Assembly (NCBI GenBank): GCA_041394985.1
Contig: JAWLBI010000001.1
Coordinates: 3,224,001 to 3,288,000 of the forward strand
Direction: 5' to 3'
Length of the DNA: 64,000 bases
Source: JAGLON01 sp041394985
GTDB lineage: Bacteria; Zixibacteria; MSB-5A5; GN15; JAAZOE01
Below, piece after piece: positions 46,736 to 56,689 of this stretch. Within the stretch, counting starts at the first letter, position 1, and the number at the start of each line of letters is the position of its first letter. Both the position numbers and the translations under genes were made by a program. Under the pieces are notes generated by a model. That model saw nothing but the letters and a program-made list of their open reading frames with translations. It had not been told where the DNA came from and did no database searches.

Positions 46736-49651
46736 ATGTTTAGCCCATTGATTGTTACATGTATAATTGGAGTTTATACAGCGGCATTGTTTATCCTTGC
46801 ACGTTACGCTGAAGCACGCAAAAATGCTGCCTTTTTTAAAACTCGCGCCGCCACTATTTACACAATGTCAATTGCCGTCTATTGCACAACATGGACCTAT
46901 TACGGTAGTATCGGCAAAGCGGTCACATCAGGACCATTGTATCTCGCGATTTACATTGGCCCAACCATCGCCATTTCATTATGGTGGATTATTTTGCGAA
47001 AATTATATCGCGCAAAAAACCAATTCGGAATATCGAGTATTGCGGATTTTTTATCGGTACGATATGGCAAGAGTCAGTTGTTGGCCATTATAGTAACAGT
47101 GTTTGTAATAGTCGGAATATCTCCGTATTTGGCTTTACAATTAAAGGCAATTACTGTCACATTTGAAATTATAACAATGGATTCGGCAATAGTAAACGCT
47201 GGCCTTACAGGTTCCATCATTTGCGTTATTGTTGCATTATTAATGATATTATTCACAATAATTTTTGGCGCCAGAAACAAGTACATCGCAGAATCCCACG
47301 AGGGACTTGTTTTTGTAATTGCGGTCGAGTCAATCATAAAGCTGGTGATTTTTCTCAGTATTGGAATATTCGCAGTATTTTATTTGACCGATGGATTTGA
47401 AGATGTACATGCTATGGCTATAACTTATTTTTCATCGGCGAACAATATCGGAGTCTTTACAAAACCCCCAACATTTGCGACTTGGCTAACCTATTTATTC
47501 CTGGCAATGGGGGCAATTGTTTTTCTCCCTCGGCAATTCCAAGTATTGATTGTTGAGAATACGAGTCTCCGTCATATAAAAAAGGCGATTTGGCTCTACC
47601 CGCTATATATGTTTTTAATTAATCTATTTGTAATTCCACTTGCCGTAGTCGGAATATCATATGGATTAAATATTGCTGAGGCGGATTTCTTTCTTCTACG
47701 ACTTCCTATGCTTGCGAATAATTCTATTCTGACTTTACTTTGCTTTCTAGGAGGTTTTTCTGCTGCAACTGGAATGATTATAGTATCTTCGCTCAATATT
47801 GCAACAATGATAACAAATCATATTTTTGTGCCGATCGTGCAACCGTTTCGCCAAATTAGAAATTTGGGTAACGCCACTAGATGGGCAAAATGGTTAGCCA
47901 TAGCATTTGTAGTGATGTCAGGATATGTATGCGAAAGATTCCTAGGCAATACATTTACTTTAGTAAATATGGGGATGCTGTCTTTTGCCGCCGCATTTCA
48001 ATTTGTCCCGTCGGTTATTGGAGGGCTATTTTGGAGAAAGGGTAATAAGCAAGGCGCCATATTGGGAATTTGCGTTGGATTTTTAATATGGGGATATACA
48101 CTTTTGTATCCATCAATTATAAAAAGCGGCGGGTTCGGAGAGTCGATTCTCCTAAACGGCGCATTCGGTTTAAACTGGCTACGACCTGAGTCTTTGTTCG
48201 GTATCAATAATATCAATCCGTTGACACATGGTGTACTATGGTCCATTTTACTTAATTCGCTATTGTATATAACCGGCTCTCTATTATGCCGGCAATCGAC
48301 TGACGAAGAACGTACCGCCAATGCAATAGTAGGCACATTAAATTCATCTGGGAATAAAGATACAGAAGTAACGGTCAAGACGCTTAAATTTGAGGATAAA
48401 TTGCCATTAGTTATCAGTATATTAAATAGGTATTTCACAAATGAGGAGTCTGATAAACTGGTAACACATGCCATTAAAGCAGTAAATCCTGAGAATCTAG
48501 AGCAGTGTACTATTACTGAATATGCCGATATCATCAGTCATTTAGAGAAACATATGGCTGAGCACATAGGAGTCGCTGCCGCCAATAAAGCGCTCAATCA
48601 ACACACCCTTTTTTCTAACGATGAACTTGTGACATTGCAGCATATATACCAGAGAGTAATGCTTGACATGAATCTGACGCCATCAGATATGGCAAAAAGA
48701 ATTGATATATACAGGGAAAGGCAAAAATTAATAGCTAGAAATGCCGAGCTTCTAGAAAAACAAGTTGAGGCTCGGACACATGATTTAGTGAAGGCTAATA
48801 TGAGGCTTCAGGATGAAATATCTGAGAGAGAAAAAATGGGAGAAGCACTATTGGAGCACCAAGAGGAAATCAGACAATATGCCGATGCCCTAGAGCAGAG
48901 TAATCAGGAATTGCAGGATTTCGCATTTGTCGCCTCGCATGATTTGCAGGAACCTCTACGCAAAATTCGAGTTTTTGGAGAGCGACTTGATATAGAATTG
49001 TCAAATTTAAATGATCAAAAGGCCAAGGATTATCTCACACGAATAATAGGTGCAGCGGAGAGAATGCAAGGATTAATTAAAGGGCTTTTGGAGTACTCAC
49101 GGATTACTACGGGAGCACAACCATTTTCTGAAATTGACCTGAACGATATTCTTAAGGATGTATTATCAGACCTAGAAGTCGCCATAGAGGATAATGGGGC
49201 GACAGTTACTACTGAGCACTTACCAAATATAGAAGGAGACGCCCTTCAAATACGCCAGTTATTTCAAAATCTGATTGGAAACGCATTAAAATACGCCAAA
49301 CCAGATGTTACCCCAATTATCTCAGTTAAGAACGATTCACCTCAGGGTATCGCAAATGGCCAAATCGACCGCATAACAAATCATTGTTGCATTTCTATTA
49401 GTGACAACGGAATAGGGTTTGATGTAAAGTTTTCAAAGAAAATATTTCAGCCTTTCCAACGATTGCAAACGCGACATCAGTATCCGGGCACAGGAATAGG
49501 TCTTGCCGTTTGTAAAAAAATCGTTGAACGTCATAATGGAGTTATAGATGTCTTGAGTATTCCAGGAGAGGGGTCCACATTCGCAATAACATTGCCAATC
49601 ACTCATTTGTCAAAAGAAAGTAGACACCAATATGCAGATTCAAGAAGTTAA
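46736..49651 (+). CDS. Sodium-solute-symporter-type sensor histidine kinase (CbrA-like)
   Basis: 971 residues. The first 520 form about 13 membrane segments of the SSS/SLC5 fold (YTMSIAVYCTTWTYYGSIG, GISSIADFLSVRYGKSQ, ATGMIIVSSLNIATMITNH). A STAC-like linker (about 545-650) and a coiled coil follow, then a phytochrome-type kinase core: His in FVASHDLQEPLRKIRVFGER, N-box LIGNALKYAK, DNGIGFDVKF and GTGIGLAVCKKI. Such proteins couple transport or binding of a solute (amino acids in CbrA, for example) to signalling. Its end overlaps the next gene, a response regulator, by 20 bases. Confidence 0.93.
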   Translation: MFSPLIVTCIIGVYTAALFILARYAEARKNAAFFKTRAATIYTMSIAVYCTTWTYYGSIGKAVTSGPLYLAIYIGPTIAISLWWIILRKLYRAKNQFGISSIADFLSVRYGKSQLLAIIVTVFVIVGISPYLALQLKAITVTFEIITMDSAIVNAGLTGSIICVIVALLMILFTIIFGARNKYIAESHEGLVFVIAVESIIKLVIFLSIGIFAVFYLTDGFEDVHAMAITYFSSANNIGVFTKPPTFATWLTYLFLAMGAIVFLPRQFQVLIVENTSLRHIKKAIWLYPLYMFLINLFVIPLAVVGISYGLNIAEADFFLLRLPMLANNSILTLLCFLGGFSAATGMIIVSSLNIATMITNHIFVPIVQPFRQIRNLGNATRWAKWLAIAFVVMSGYVCERFLGNTFTLVNMGMLSFAAAFQFVPSVIGGLFWRKGNKQGAILGICVGFLIWGYTLLYPSIIKSGGFGESILLNGAFGLNWLRPESLFGINNINPLTHGVLWSILLNSLLYITGSLLCRQSTDEERTANAIVGTLNSSGNKDTEVTVKTLKFEDKLPLVISILNRYFTNEESDKLVTHAIKAVNPENLEQCTITEYADIISHLEKHMAEHIGVAAANKALNQHTLFSNDELVTLQHIYQRVMLDMNLTPSDMAKRIDIYRERQKLIARNAELLEKQVEARTHDLVKANMRLQDEISEREKMGEALLEHQEEIRQYADALEQSNQELQDFAFVASHDLQEPLRKIRVFGERLDIELSNLNDQKAKDYLTRIIGAAERMQGLIKGLLEYSRITTGAQPFSEIDLNDILKDVLSDLEVAIEDNGATVTTEHLPNIEGDALQIRQLFQNLIGNALKYAKPDVTPIISVKNDSPQGIANGQIDRITNHCCISISDNGIGFDVKFSKKIFQPFQRLQTRHQYPGTGIGLAVCKKIVERHNGVIDVLSIPGEGSTFAITLPITHLSKESRHQYADSRS

Positions 49652-50075
49652 TATACTGATTGCAGATGATGATCCAGATGATCGCCTTATGATTAGGGAT
49701 GCTTTTGAGGAAAATCATCTAGGGACTAGTCTATTTTTCGTGGAGAATGGAGAGGAGTTGCTGTATTTTTTATACAACAAGGGCAAATATAGTAGTGCCA
49801 AAGATTACCCACGCCCCGGACTAATCCTCATGGACCTAAATATGCCGATAATAGATGGCCGCGAAGCCCTGAGGGAAATTAAATCAAATGATCAACTGCG
49901 TTCAATTCCAGTGATAGTCTTATCCACATCTGAAGCTGATGAAGACATATGTCGTACATATTCGCTCGGTGTTAATTCATTTATCACGAAGCCGGTCAGT
50001 TTCAGTTCGTTAGTAGATACAATACGGACATTTGCCCAATATTGGCTTAATATTGTGGCATTGCCGCATTCATAA
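49632..50075 (+). CDS. Rcp1-like single-domain response regulator
   Basis: 147 residues, one receiver domain of the phytochrome-partner (Rcp1) type: ILIADDDPDDRLMIRDAFEE, phospho-Asp in LILMDLNMPI, VIVLSTSEADEDI, and Lys in FITKPVSF. No output domain. ATG 49632 overlaps the upstream kinase gene by 20 bases, so the pair is translationally coupled and it should be the cognate receiver of that kinase. Confidence 0.93.
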   Translation: MQIQEVNILIADDDPDDRLMIRDAFEENHLGTSLFFVENGEELLYFLYNKGKYSSAKDYPRPGLILMDLNMPIIDGREALREIKSNDQLRSIPVIVLSTSEADEDICRTYSLGVNSFITKPVSFSSLVDTIRTFAQYWLNIVALPHS

Positions 50076-50098
50076 GATTTGGCGGAAGAGATCAGGCT

Positions 50099-51679
50099 AT
50101 GGATACAAATAGAATTGTTCGGGTATTACTCATCGATGATGATGAGGATGAATTTATAATAACGAACGACACACTCGATAGTATTAAAGAAATCAAATAT
50201 AACGTCACCTGGGCTCCGAATACGGAAGATGCAATTGAAACATTAAAAGACCGACAATATGATATTATCCTTCTCGATTATTATCTGGGAGCGGAGACCG
50301 GGCTGGATGCCCTAGTACAAATACGGAAGTGCGATAAAAAGACGCCTGTTATTGTACTGACTGGTTTGAGTGATATTAAAATTGACATTGAGTTTATGCA
50401 TGCCGGAGCTGTCGATTACATAGTCAAAGATGATTTGAGCGGGCCACTTTTGGAAAGAACGATTAGATATGCTATTGAACGAAACAACATCAATATGGCT
50501 CTTTCTACGCTTGTAAAAAGACATTCAACAATTATCAATGCAGTACCAGTTGCCATCTATTTAAAGAATTATAAAAATGAATATATAGAAGTTAATGATT
50601 ATTTTTGCGAACTTATAGGAAAATCTAAAGAGGATATTATTGGAAAATCTATTTATGAAATTTGCGATGGTATAATGGCCAAACAACTTGATGAGCTGGA
50701 TAAAGAAGCATTTTATTTCGACGAGCCCAAACAAAATTATGAAATCAAATTGGACGTTAATAATAATGAATCAATGAGAGTGTCCATAACTCGAATTCCG
50801 CTCACATCATCTGGCGAAAAGACGGAAAATATCGTCGGGTTGATACAGGATATAACGCAAATGCATAACAGTAGACAACAATTGATTCAATCAGAGAAAT
50901 TAGCGGCAATCGGCCAATTGGCAGCAGGTGTGGCTCATGAAATCAATAATCCTGTCGGCTATATCAAATCGAACCTTGGAATAATGAGTAGATATTTAGA
51001 TAAACTGCACCAGGTATTTGAAATCGAAGCACCTCAGATACTTGAATCCCAACAAGAGATTATTGATGATTTTCGTGAAGCCATTAATGAATCAATTGAT
51101 GGAACTACAAGGATTATTAATATAGTATCCGACTTAAAGAATTTTGCACGGTTGGATAAGGCGGAAATGGATGTCGCAGATCTTAACCAAGGAATAATCA
51201 GCACACTTAATATAGTTAATAATGAATTGAAGTATAAATGCGAAGTATTCAAGGAATTAGGGGATATCCCTCAATTATATTGTCGCCTAAACCAGTTAAA
51301 TCAGGTTTTCCTTATCCTTCTCATAAATGCCGGTCAGGCCATAACCGAAAATGGAAAGATACACATCTCAACCATGGCCGATGAGCAGAACATTTATATT
51401 AAAATAAGGGATAATGGTAGCGGCATCCCGGAACCAATATTAAATCGTATTTTTGAACCGTTTTTTACAACAAAAGAAGTTGGCAAGGGAACCGGACTTG
51501 GACTGAGTCTAGCATATGATATTATTGTTAAGCATAATGGTATCATAAATGTCAATAGTGAGATTGGGGTCGGAACAGAATTTACAATAACCCTTCCGAT
51601 AAAAACAAAGCCGTCGCCTAATGAAAATAAAGACGTTATTAGACAACGAGTAAATGAGCATATGCAAAGCTTGTCTTAA
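50099..51679 (+). CDS. REC-PAS sensor histidine kinase
   Basis: 526 residues. An N-terminal receiver (about 1-125: VLLIDDDEDEF, ILLDYYLGAE, IVKDDLSG) is followed by PAS (about 140-265: INAVPVAIYLKNYKNEYIEV) and the kinase core with His in LAAGVAHEINNPVGYIKSNL, N-box LLINAGQAI, DNGSGIPEPIL and GKGTGLGLSLAYDII. No membrane segment. The core is closely similar to that of 44356-46107. It lies 23 bases past the Rcp1-like gene and probably receives phosphate from the SSS-kinase branch, forming a phosphorelay. Confidence 0.93.
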   Translation: MDTNRIVRVLLIDDDEDEFIITNDTLDSIKEIKYNVTWAPNTEDAIETLKDRQYDIILLDYYLGAETGLDALVQIRKCDKKTPVIVLTGLSDIKIDIEFMHAGAVDYIVKDDLSGPLLERTIRYAIERNNINMALSTLVKRHSTIINAVPVAIYLKNYKNEYIEVNDYFCELIGKSKEDIIGKSIYEICDGIMAKQLDELDKEAFYFDEPKQNYEIKLDVNNNESMRVSITRIPLTSSGEKTENIVGLIQDITQMHNSRQQLIQSEKLAAIGQLAAGVAHEINNPVGYIKSNLGIMSRYLDKLHQVFEIEAPQILESQQEIIDDFREAINESIDGTTRIINIVSDLKNFARLDKAEMDVADLNQGIISTLNIVNNELKYKCEVFKELGDIPQLYCRLNQLNQVFLILLINAGQAITENGKIHISTMADEQNIYIKIRDNGSGIPEPILNRIFEPFFTTKEVGKGTGLGLSLAYDIIVKHNGIINVNSEIGVGTEFTITLPIKTKPSPNENKDVIRQRVNEHMQSLS

Positions 51680-51850
51680 TAATTGGCAACACATTTGGAT
51701 ACCCAACCAAGAGATGTCACCTATATTCATTCGCATCACAAATCACAAATAATATTATGCCCTCCAAGATAATGACAACCTCATATAAATTAGCGAAGTT
51801 AGTGATCTGACCTATAGCATCGTCAGTAAACTGGTTATAGTCGCGCTTCT

Positions 51851-52699
51851 TTATCGCACTACAGGTTTTGATCGATTACAATAAGCTACGCTAACGACAA
51901 TAAGGAAAAGAAGGATTATTATTCCAATATACGACATCGATGGAACCGAAAAGGCCATTATTCCACATGTAACCAACGATTCGCAATCATCAATAAATCC
52001 GGCCATTTCAGGTCTTACTTCAACCAATGTATCAGACACTGGAATTATATTCGGAGAAATTTCAGAAAAATCAGATACACATGGCACCATTGGAGGATAA
52101 ATAGTTTGCTCATCGCACTCCATTTTGCCAGTCAAAAGCGCTTTGACCATAATGGGCCGACTACTGTCTAAATCAAACGAGATATCGGATTCATAAGTAC
52201 CATCTGGAATATCGTCAGGAAACTGCACTAAAACCAGTTTGTATCCTGGTTGTGCAATAATTAATTCGGAATTAGAAATTGGCAAACTTGTAAGTGTTTC
52301 GTCAATAATAAGATTCCCAGAAGAGGAACCACTATAAGTTCCAGCGAAATTAGCTGCATCGACAGGAAACTGCATTAAAAGTGGATCTGTACAACTTAGT
52401 TCATACCTGCCGCCCGCACTTCCTTTTGCTGTCAATGTGGCATAAAATGTCTTAGAGAATGGTTGGCCCTCTAATTCGCCAATAACAGCGACTGCACATT
52501 CAACAGAAACTTCTTGTCCATCAAGATTGAAATATCCAGAAATCTCATTCTTTCCAATCGTATAGGCAACATGTGCCAGACCTTCTGGAGCATCTTCTTT
52601 TACCTGGGCCTTTATGACTGTTTCTTGATTGCATCCAGAAGTGAAAAGGCCAATAGAGCCAAGTAAAAATGCGAATAGTATGACGAATGGCTTTGTCAT
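51851..52699 (-). CDS. Lipoprotein with a C-terminal IPTL-CTERM-like tail
   Basis: 282 residues. Signal peptide with a lipobox-like end (GSIGLFTSGC, Cys23). Residues 24-245 are beta-rich with several Cys; no family recognised. The C-terminus has VPSMSYIGIIILLFLIVVSV followed by a basic tail (NRSKPVVR). A VP-x-hydrophobic helix-basic arrangement resembles IPTL-CTERM sorting signals, although the usual Ser-Glu-Trp part is replaced by Ser-Tyr. Having both an N-terminal lipid anchor and a C-terminal helix is unusual. It stands alone between the signalling cluster and the recombinase region. Confidence 0.7.
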   Translation of the reverse strand: MTKPFVILFAFLLGSIGLFTSGCNQETVIKAQVKEDAPEGLAHVAYTIGKNEISGYFNLDGQEVSVECAVAVIGELEGQPFSKTFYATLTAKGSAGGRYELSCTDPLLMQFPVDAANFAGTYSGSSSGNLIIDETLTSLPISNSELIIAQPGYKLVLVQFPDDIPDGTYESDISFDLDSSRPIMVKALLTGKMECDEQTIYPPMVPCVSDFSEISPNIIPVSDTLVEVRPEMAGFIDDCESLVTCGIMAFSVPSMSYIGIIILLFLIVVSVAYCNRSKPVVR

Positions 52700-53237
52700 G
52701 ATATGACTCCCTTCTTAATGGGTTCGTGACGAATTTTCAGGATGAATGACAAAGATGACTTAAATTAGGATTCCATTTCAATTAGCAAGCAGTAATGCCT
52801 ACCAATTCAATTCTGTGGTAATTCCAAGAATCTTGGATATCCGCATTATTAATATAAAACGGAGTATGACATTAATTGACAGTATAGGAAAAGAATTTTT
52901 TAAATTTTCATATTGATCAAGGTCGATTTTATGTACTATTTCCTTTTGGATTTCAATTCAATATGGCAAGTAGGTTAGATCATGATACCCAATATATCAA
53001 TGGAATAGAGAGACCGACTAATCAAAGTATATTTGGCAGACACTTTGACATCCATATCCAATTCTACCCACTGTTATTATTGATTATAACCCCTTCTCAT
53101 TATATATCAATCACTTAGCTCAGAATCCGTTCTCACCCCAATCGACTACCTATTTCTCATATCTCTCGATATAATATACCAAAATATCCCCGAGCGAAGC
53201 GAGGGGTAGTACCCATAACCGTCCGAAGGACGCTATT
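52700..53237. other. A/T-rich intergenic region with small hairpins near the integrase end
   Basis: About 540 bases without a gene. Near the right end, just past the integrase stop, are a CCCC...GGGG hairpin around CGAGCGAAGCGAG (about 53189-53206) and GTCC-GAA-GGAC (53221-53231). They could end the integrase transcript, but no T-tract follows. Confidence 0.45.
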
Positions 53238-54425
53238 TCAGCACATAATACTTTCAGATTTCAATTTCTCAGGAATTATTAAATCGAATCTTTTTCCGGA
53301 AAGTTCACTCAATGCTTGCGACATCATTTGTTGTTGCTTTATAATCCCATTGAGAACTCCCAATAACAATTGACTATTCATTTTAGTATCCAATTCCCTT
53401 TTCAAAGAATCAATTTCAGCCTTCAACTTATCAACTCTGTTGGCATCTATGGCTTTAGCCACTTTCTCGACGCCTACTTCACCACTGTAAAGATATGTCT
53501 TTATATAAGTTAGGGCCTCTTTACTTCCAAACTTCCAACCATACCTATAATAAAATCCCCCAATATTTTCCGCTCCGAATCCGCCGAATTGAATATAATG
53601 CGTAGCTGAAGAGTGGCGCAGTTCATGAGGTTTCAGATCAAAATCCAGGACTCTTTTTGACATATTTTTAATAATTTTCTTCGCATTATCATACATAAGC
53701 GGAAAAAGATAATCCTGTTCTTGTTTTGTCGGATGCGATTTCAGCCATTCATAGAGTACTGTCGATGCAATTGGAATCGGAATCGTCCTCTTTGCATCCG
53801 GAGTCTTCTCCCCCCTAAATTTGACAATGTAATACTTCTTATCAGCATTACTTACAGAAATATCTTTGATTCGCACATTAAGAATTTCCTCAATTCGCCC
53901 GCCACTATCAAAAGCGAATATAAAAAGGCACTGATTGCGAAGACTGTTTTCAGCCTCAACGATTTTCTCAGCCTGCTCCAAAGTAATTGCGTTTTTTTCA
54001 GAACCTTTATAGTCCTCTTTCATCCAGCTTATTGATTTTCTATAGCGAATAGAATTCTTTCCCCAGAGCCATCCCAAATACCGTTTTAAGGTTTTCACAA
54101 ACTCATCTTTGGAAGCTTGTGCATATGGCATTCCATTTTTCTTTTTTATCACATTGTCCTGAAGATCGGTGTAAAGTTTTGTCGCATCGTCCTCTGTAAC
54201 CTTTTCCAAATCCTTATGGAAGTATTCATCAAGGTTTAAGAGAAACTGCAAGTAATTTCCTATTCTTCTAGGCCCGACTTTTTTGCCTGCTTTCCCAATT
54301 CGTAAGTCTTTGAAAAATTCCTCAATTAGTTTTTTTTGCTTTTCACTCATCGATGAATTTTTGATTTTCGTTAGCCAAATTTGTAAATAAGCCTTTGATC
54401 CATGCACATCTCGATATTCATCCAT
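53238..54425 (-). CDS. Tyrosine recombinase/integrase with coiled-coil tail
   Basis: 395 residues. An N-terminal core-binding, SAM-like domain (about 10-125) precedes the catalytic domain: Arg in DSGGRIEEILNVRIKDIS, Lys region FRGEKTPDAKRTIPIP, HELRHSSATHYI for the His-x-x-Arg pair, and a likely Tyr in YIKTYLY. The stretch between the His-x-x-Arg box and the Tyr (YYRYGWKFGSKEA) is unlike Xer proteins and recalls archaeal-type integrases. A C-terminal coiled coil of about 60 residues (VDKLKAEIDSLKRELDTKMN) is extra. Upstream on the same strand lies a 67-bp tandem repeat. Likely the integrase of a genomic island; I could not find attachment sites. Confidence 0.88.
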   Translation of the reverse strand: MDEYRDVHGSKAYLQIWLTKIKNSSMSEKQKKLIEEFFKDLRIGKAGKKVGPRRIGNYLQFLLNLDEYFHKDLEKVTEDDATKLYTDLQDNVIKKKNGMPYAQASKDEFVKTLKRYLGWLWGKNSIRYRKSISWMKEDYKGSEKNAITLEQAEKIVEAENSLRNQCLFIFAFDSGGRIEEILNVRIKDISVSNADKKYYIVKFRGEKTPDAKRTIPIPIASTVLYEWLKSHPTKQEQDYLFPLMYDNAKKIIKNMSKRVLDFDLKPHELRHSSATHYIQFGGFGAENIGGFYYRYGWKFGSKEALTYIKTYLYSGEVGVEKVAKAIDANRVDKLKAEIDSLKRELDTKMNSQLLLGVLNGIIKQQQMMSQALSELSGKRFDLIIPEKLKSESIMC

Positions 54426-54526
54426 TTTAATTTGAAATTAAATGCAGATATAAAAAGATTGTACCTAAAGATTTCACAGACCATAATCCCCTGCATTTGG
54501 GGATTGGTCTGCTTTCCTATTTTTAG

Positions 54527-54701
54527 GGATTTTTCTTGATCCCTCCACCCTGATAGGGATTTATCCGAAAGTTTGGGACTTTCCCGTTTTTTCGGATTTT
54601 TCCTGATCCCTCCACCCTGATAGGGATTTATCCGAAAGTTTGGGACTTTCCCGTTTTTTCGGATTTTTCCTGATCCCTCCACCCTGAAAGGGATTTATCC
54701 G
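54527..54701. repeat. 67-bp tandem repeat, about 2.6 copies, each encoding hairpins
   Basis: GGATTTTTC-GATCCCTCC recurs at 54527, 54594 and 54661, exactly 67 bases apart; copies 1 and 2 are nearly identical and copy 3 is cut short. Each unit contains ATCCCT...AGGGAT and a longer hairpin with ATCCGAAA and TTTCGGAT arms around an inner GGGA/TCCC pair. It lies about 100 bases ahead of the integrase start. It could be an iteron-like binding array, an attachment region or an array of small structured RNAs. The rest of 54426-55049 shows no other gene. Confidence 0.9.
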
Positions 54702-55049
54702 TAAAATTAGGAATTAGTACACAACCAATCTATATCATGCATTTTGTCGTCTTTTCCCCAATAAAGAACTCAAAGTATTTAAGTCTTTCGGTGAACTGAC
54801 AAAAATTAAAGGCCGCTCAGTGCTTGGGAGGGCTTTGTTGAGCGACCTGTGTTGCTGATCAAGGAATTTCTACATAGGTGAAGTGTATTAGTTGCTTATA
54901 TTACCATTATTGATTTCAACTCACAAGGATTTTATTTAATTATGTTTCAACAGCAATACCTCTTGACATATATTCTCAACACACCTATATTAATTGCATC
55001 CGATACTATTTACATCTCGAAAAACATATGATTTGAGGAGTATTTTAAT

Positions 55050-55229
55050 ATGGAGCCAAAAGTAATTATAATCATTGCAATCATTGCCGTGTTGATAGTA
55101 ATAATGTCTGGCAGGAAAGTGAAGTATTATTGCATGAATTGCGGAAAGGTCTGGAAAGGTATAAAGCACCATTCAAATACTGCACCTCGATGCCCATACT
55201 GTAAAAGTAGTAATATTGGCAGAAAGTAA
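55050..55229 (+). CDS. Small membrane-anchored zinc-ribbon protein
   Basis: 59 residues from ATG 55050 to TAA 55229. An N-terminal membrane helix (KVIIIIAIIAVLIVIMSG) is followed by a zinc ribbon with two Cys-x2-Cys knuckles (CMNC and CPYC, 18 residues apart). GAGGAG lies 9 bases before the ATG. The four Cys and the good ribosome site make it a credible small gene; function unknown. It stands ahead of a GNAT gene on the same strand. Confidence 0.75.
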   Translation: MEPKVIIIIAIIAVLIVIMSGRKVKYYCMNCGKVWKGIKHHSNTAPRCPYCKSSNIGRK

Positions 55230-55280
55230 TATTATTATCCGTAATATTTATTAAACCTATGATGTACATATTTATACACA

Positions 55281-55688
55281 ATGATAATAAATGTCGCATT
55301 TACTACTAAAATTAAGCGTATCAGGCGTACACTTAATAAGTTTTGGCACGAAATAAATACTGGCAGTAATCCCACTTTTCTGCCTGTATTTCTTTCAGCA
55401 TGTAATAAGTCAGGCAAACTAATTGGTTTTTTATATGCATATGATATATATGATGGTTATTATCGCGAACTAACAATTGATGATTTATTTGTTAAGAGAG
55501 CATTTCGAAATAAGGGAGTTGCTACGCAATTAATGACTAGGCTTCTTAACTATGTAGGTGCCAATAAAATAAAAAAAGTGATTGTAAAAACATGTCGGCA
55601 TGATTTGGTAACTTACAAACTTTATCGAAAATTCGGATTTAAGATATCTAAAAATGATCGATTATGGTATTTCGAAAACGAAAAATAA
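55281..55688 (+). CDS. GNAT-family N-acetyltransferase
   Basis: 135 residues with the GNAT core: beta strand LTIDDLFVKRAFRNKGVATQ containing the acetyl-CoA loop (RNKGVA), then an alpha helix LMTRLLNYVGA, then IVKTCRHDLVTYKLYRKFGF, the usual end motif of motif B. It transfers acetyl from acetyl-CoA to an amine; the substrate is not predictable. No strong ribosome site is seen before ATG 55281. Gene content nearby suggests an accessory region. Confidence 0.85.
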   Translation: MIINVAFTTKIKRIRRTLNKFWHEINTGSNPTFLPVFLSACNKSGKLIGFLYAYDIYDGYYRELTIDDLFVKRAFRNKGVATQLMTRLLNYVGANKIKKVIVKTCRHDLVTYKLYRKFGFKISKNDRLWYFENEK

Positions 55689-55915
55689 GGACAAGGAAAA
55701 AGAATGAGGAAATCTAATCAGAAGATGTCTTCGATTTCCTTTTGTTCAATCTCATGAACTGGCTCCTCTTCTCTATTTGGGAAAAGAAAGGCTCTATTAG
55801 AGATTTTAACTGACAGGTATGGATTTTCAATAAATCGACTATTGTTATTGGAACACTCTTGACAACAATAGAGACACTTGAATATATTAAATGATTCTTA
55901 TAAACTGGAGATCAA

Positions 55916-56689
55916 ATGGATGGTTCAAATTTAATACCTGAGTCATTCTATGATATAATTGGGATAATGCTTCCAGGAACTGCCTTTGTCGCAGCCGTAA
56001 CATTACTTGATTTTAGTATAGTTACCCTAACATTCCCTAGTAGTGGATATGAGTTGTTTAGATTCCTTCTATTCGGATATCTAGCGGGACATCTCTTATA
56101 TTCATCTTCTACAATGCTTATATCGAGGTTAGCTACAGCAATATCTGGTGATCCAAGATCAGCAATGGTCTTGGAGGAGAGTAATCCGAATTTCACACAA
56201 AAATCGTTTACATTCGGCCTCCCATTTAGGAAATATTTGAGGAGTCTAGTGAAAATAAAGTGGAATCTTAATGATGATTTTGATGAAGATTCAGTGAGGC
56301 TTTCATATGAACTTTGCAGGAATTACGTGCATATTATGAATAAAGATAGAGCTTCCTTTATACGTAAGGAACAGGCATATGGGGAATTGACCAGATCTGT
56401 AACACTTGGTTCCATAATGTTTTTTATACTTATTTGGCTATCTGATAACTCGATTGACCAAAGAATATGCTATGCCATTCTAACCGCTTTCATAGGATCA
56501 ACCTTTTTTTGGAGATACTTGCAGGCAAGGGACATTAACGCTATATTCGTCTATATGAATTTCATTGTTTTATATGGACAGGAAGTATCAACTCCAAATG
56601 GCAAAAACTTTAATAAATTGACACCTAGTAATCTTAATAAGAATGGAGAAAATAATAATGAAGAAGAATCAAATACAAATAAAGAGTGA
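55916..56689 (+). CDS. Membrane protein of unknown function
   Basis: 257 residues with about four membrane segments: IIGIMLPGTAFVAAVTLLDF, FLLFGYLAGHLLYSSSTML, a pair near residues 165-205 (LGSIMFFILIWLS and ICYAILTAFIGSTFFW). The central part between pairs is cytoplasmic-looking and charged; the C-terminus is Asn/Glu-rich. GGAG lies 6 bases before ATG 55916. Its end overlaps the hydrolase gene by about 32 bases, so the two are coupled. No family recognised. Confidence 0.75.
   Translation: MDGSNLIPESFYDIIGIMLPGTAFVAAVTLLDFSIVTLTFPSSGYELFRFLLFGYLAGHLLYSSSTMLISRLATAISGDPRSAMVLEESNPNFTQKSFTFGLPFRKYLRSLVKIKWNLNDDFDEDSVRLSYELCRNYVHIMNKDRASFIRKEQAYGELTRSVTLGSIMFFILIWLSDNSIDQRICYAILTAFIGSTFFWRYLQARDINAIFVYMNFIVLYGQEVSTPNGKNFNKLTPSNLNKNGENNNEEESNTNKE

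Noticed and set aside
47998..48534. 178-codon minus-strand frame
   Set aside because: Antisense to the SSS-type kinase and without recognisable domains or a start signal.
54371..54682. 103-codon minus-strand frame with internally repeated peptide
   Set aside because: The peptide repeats only because the frame crosses the 67-bp tandem repeat; no homology or ribosome site, and it overlaps the integrase start.
54527..54701. Possible CRISPR array
   Set aside because: Units are contiguous with no unique spacers and no cas genes are nearby.
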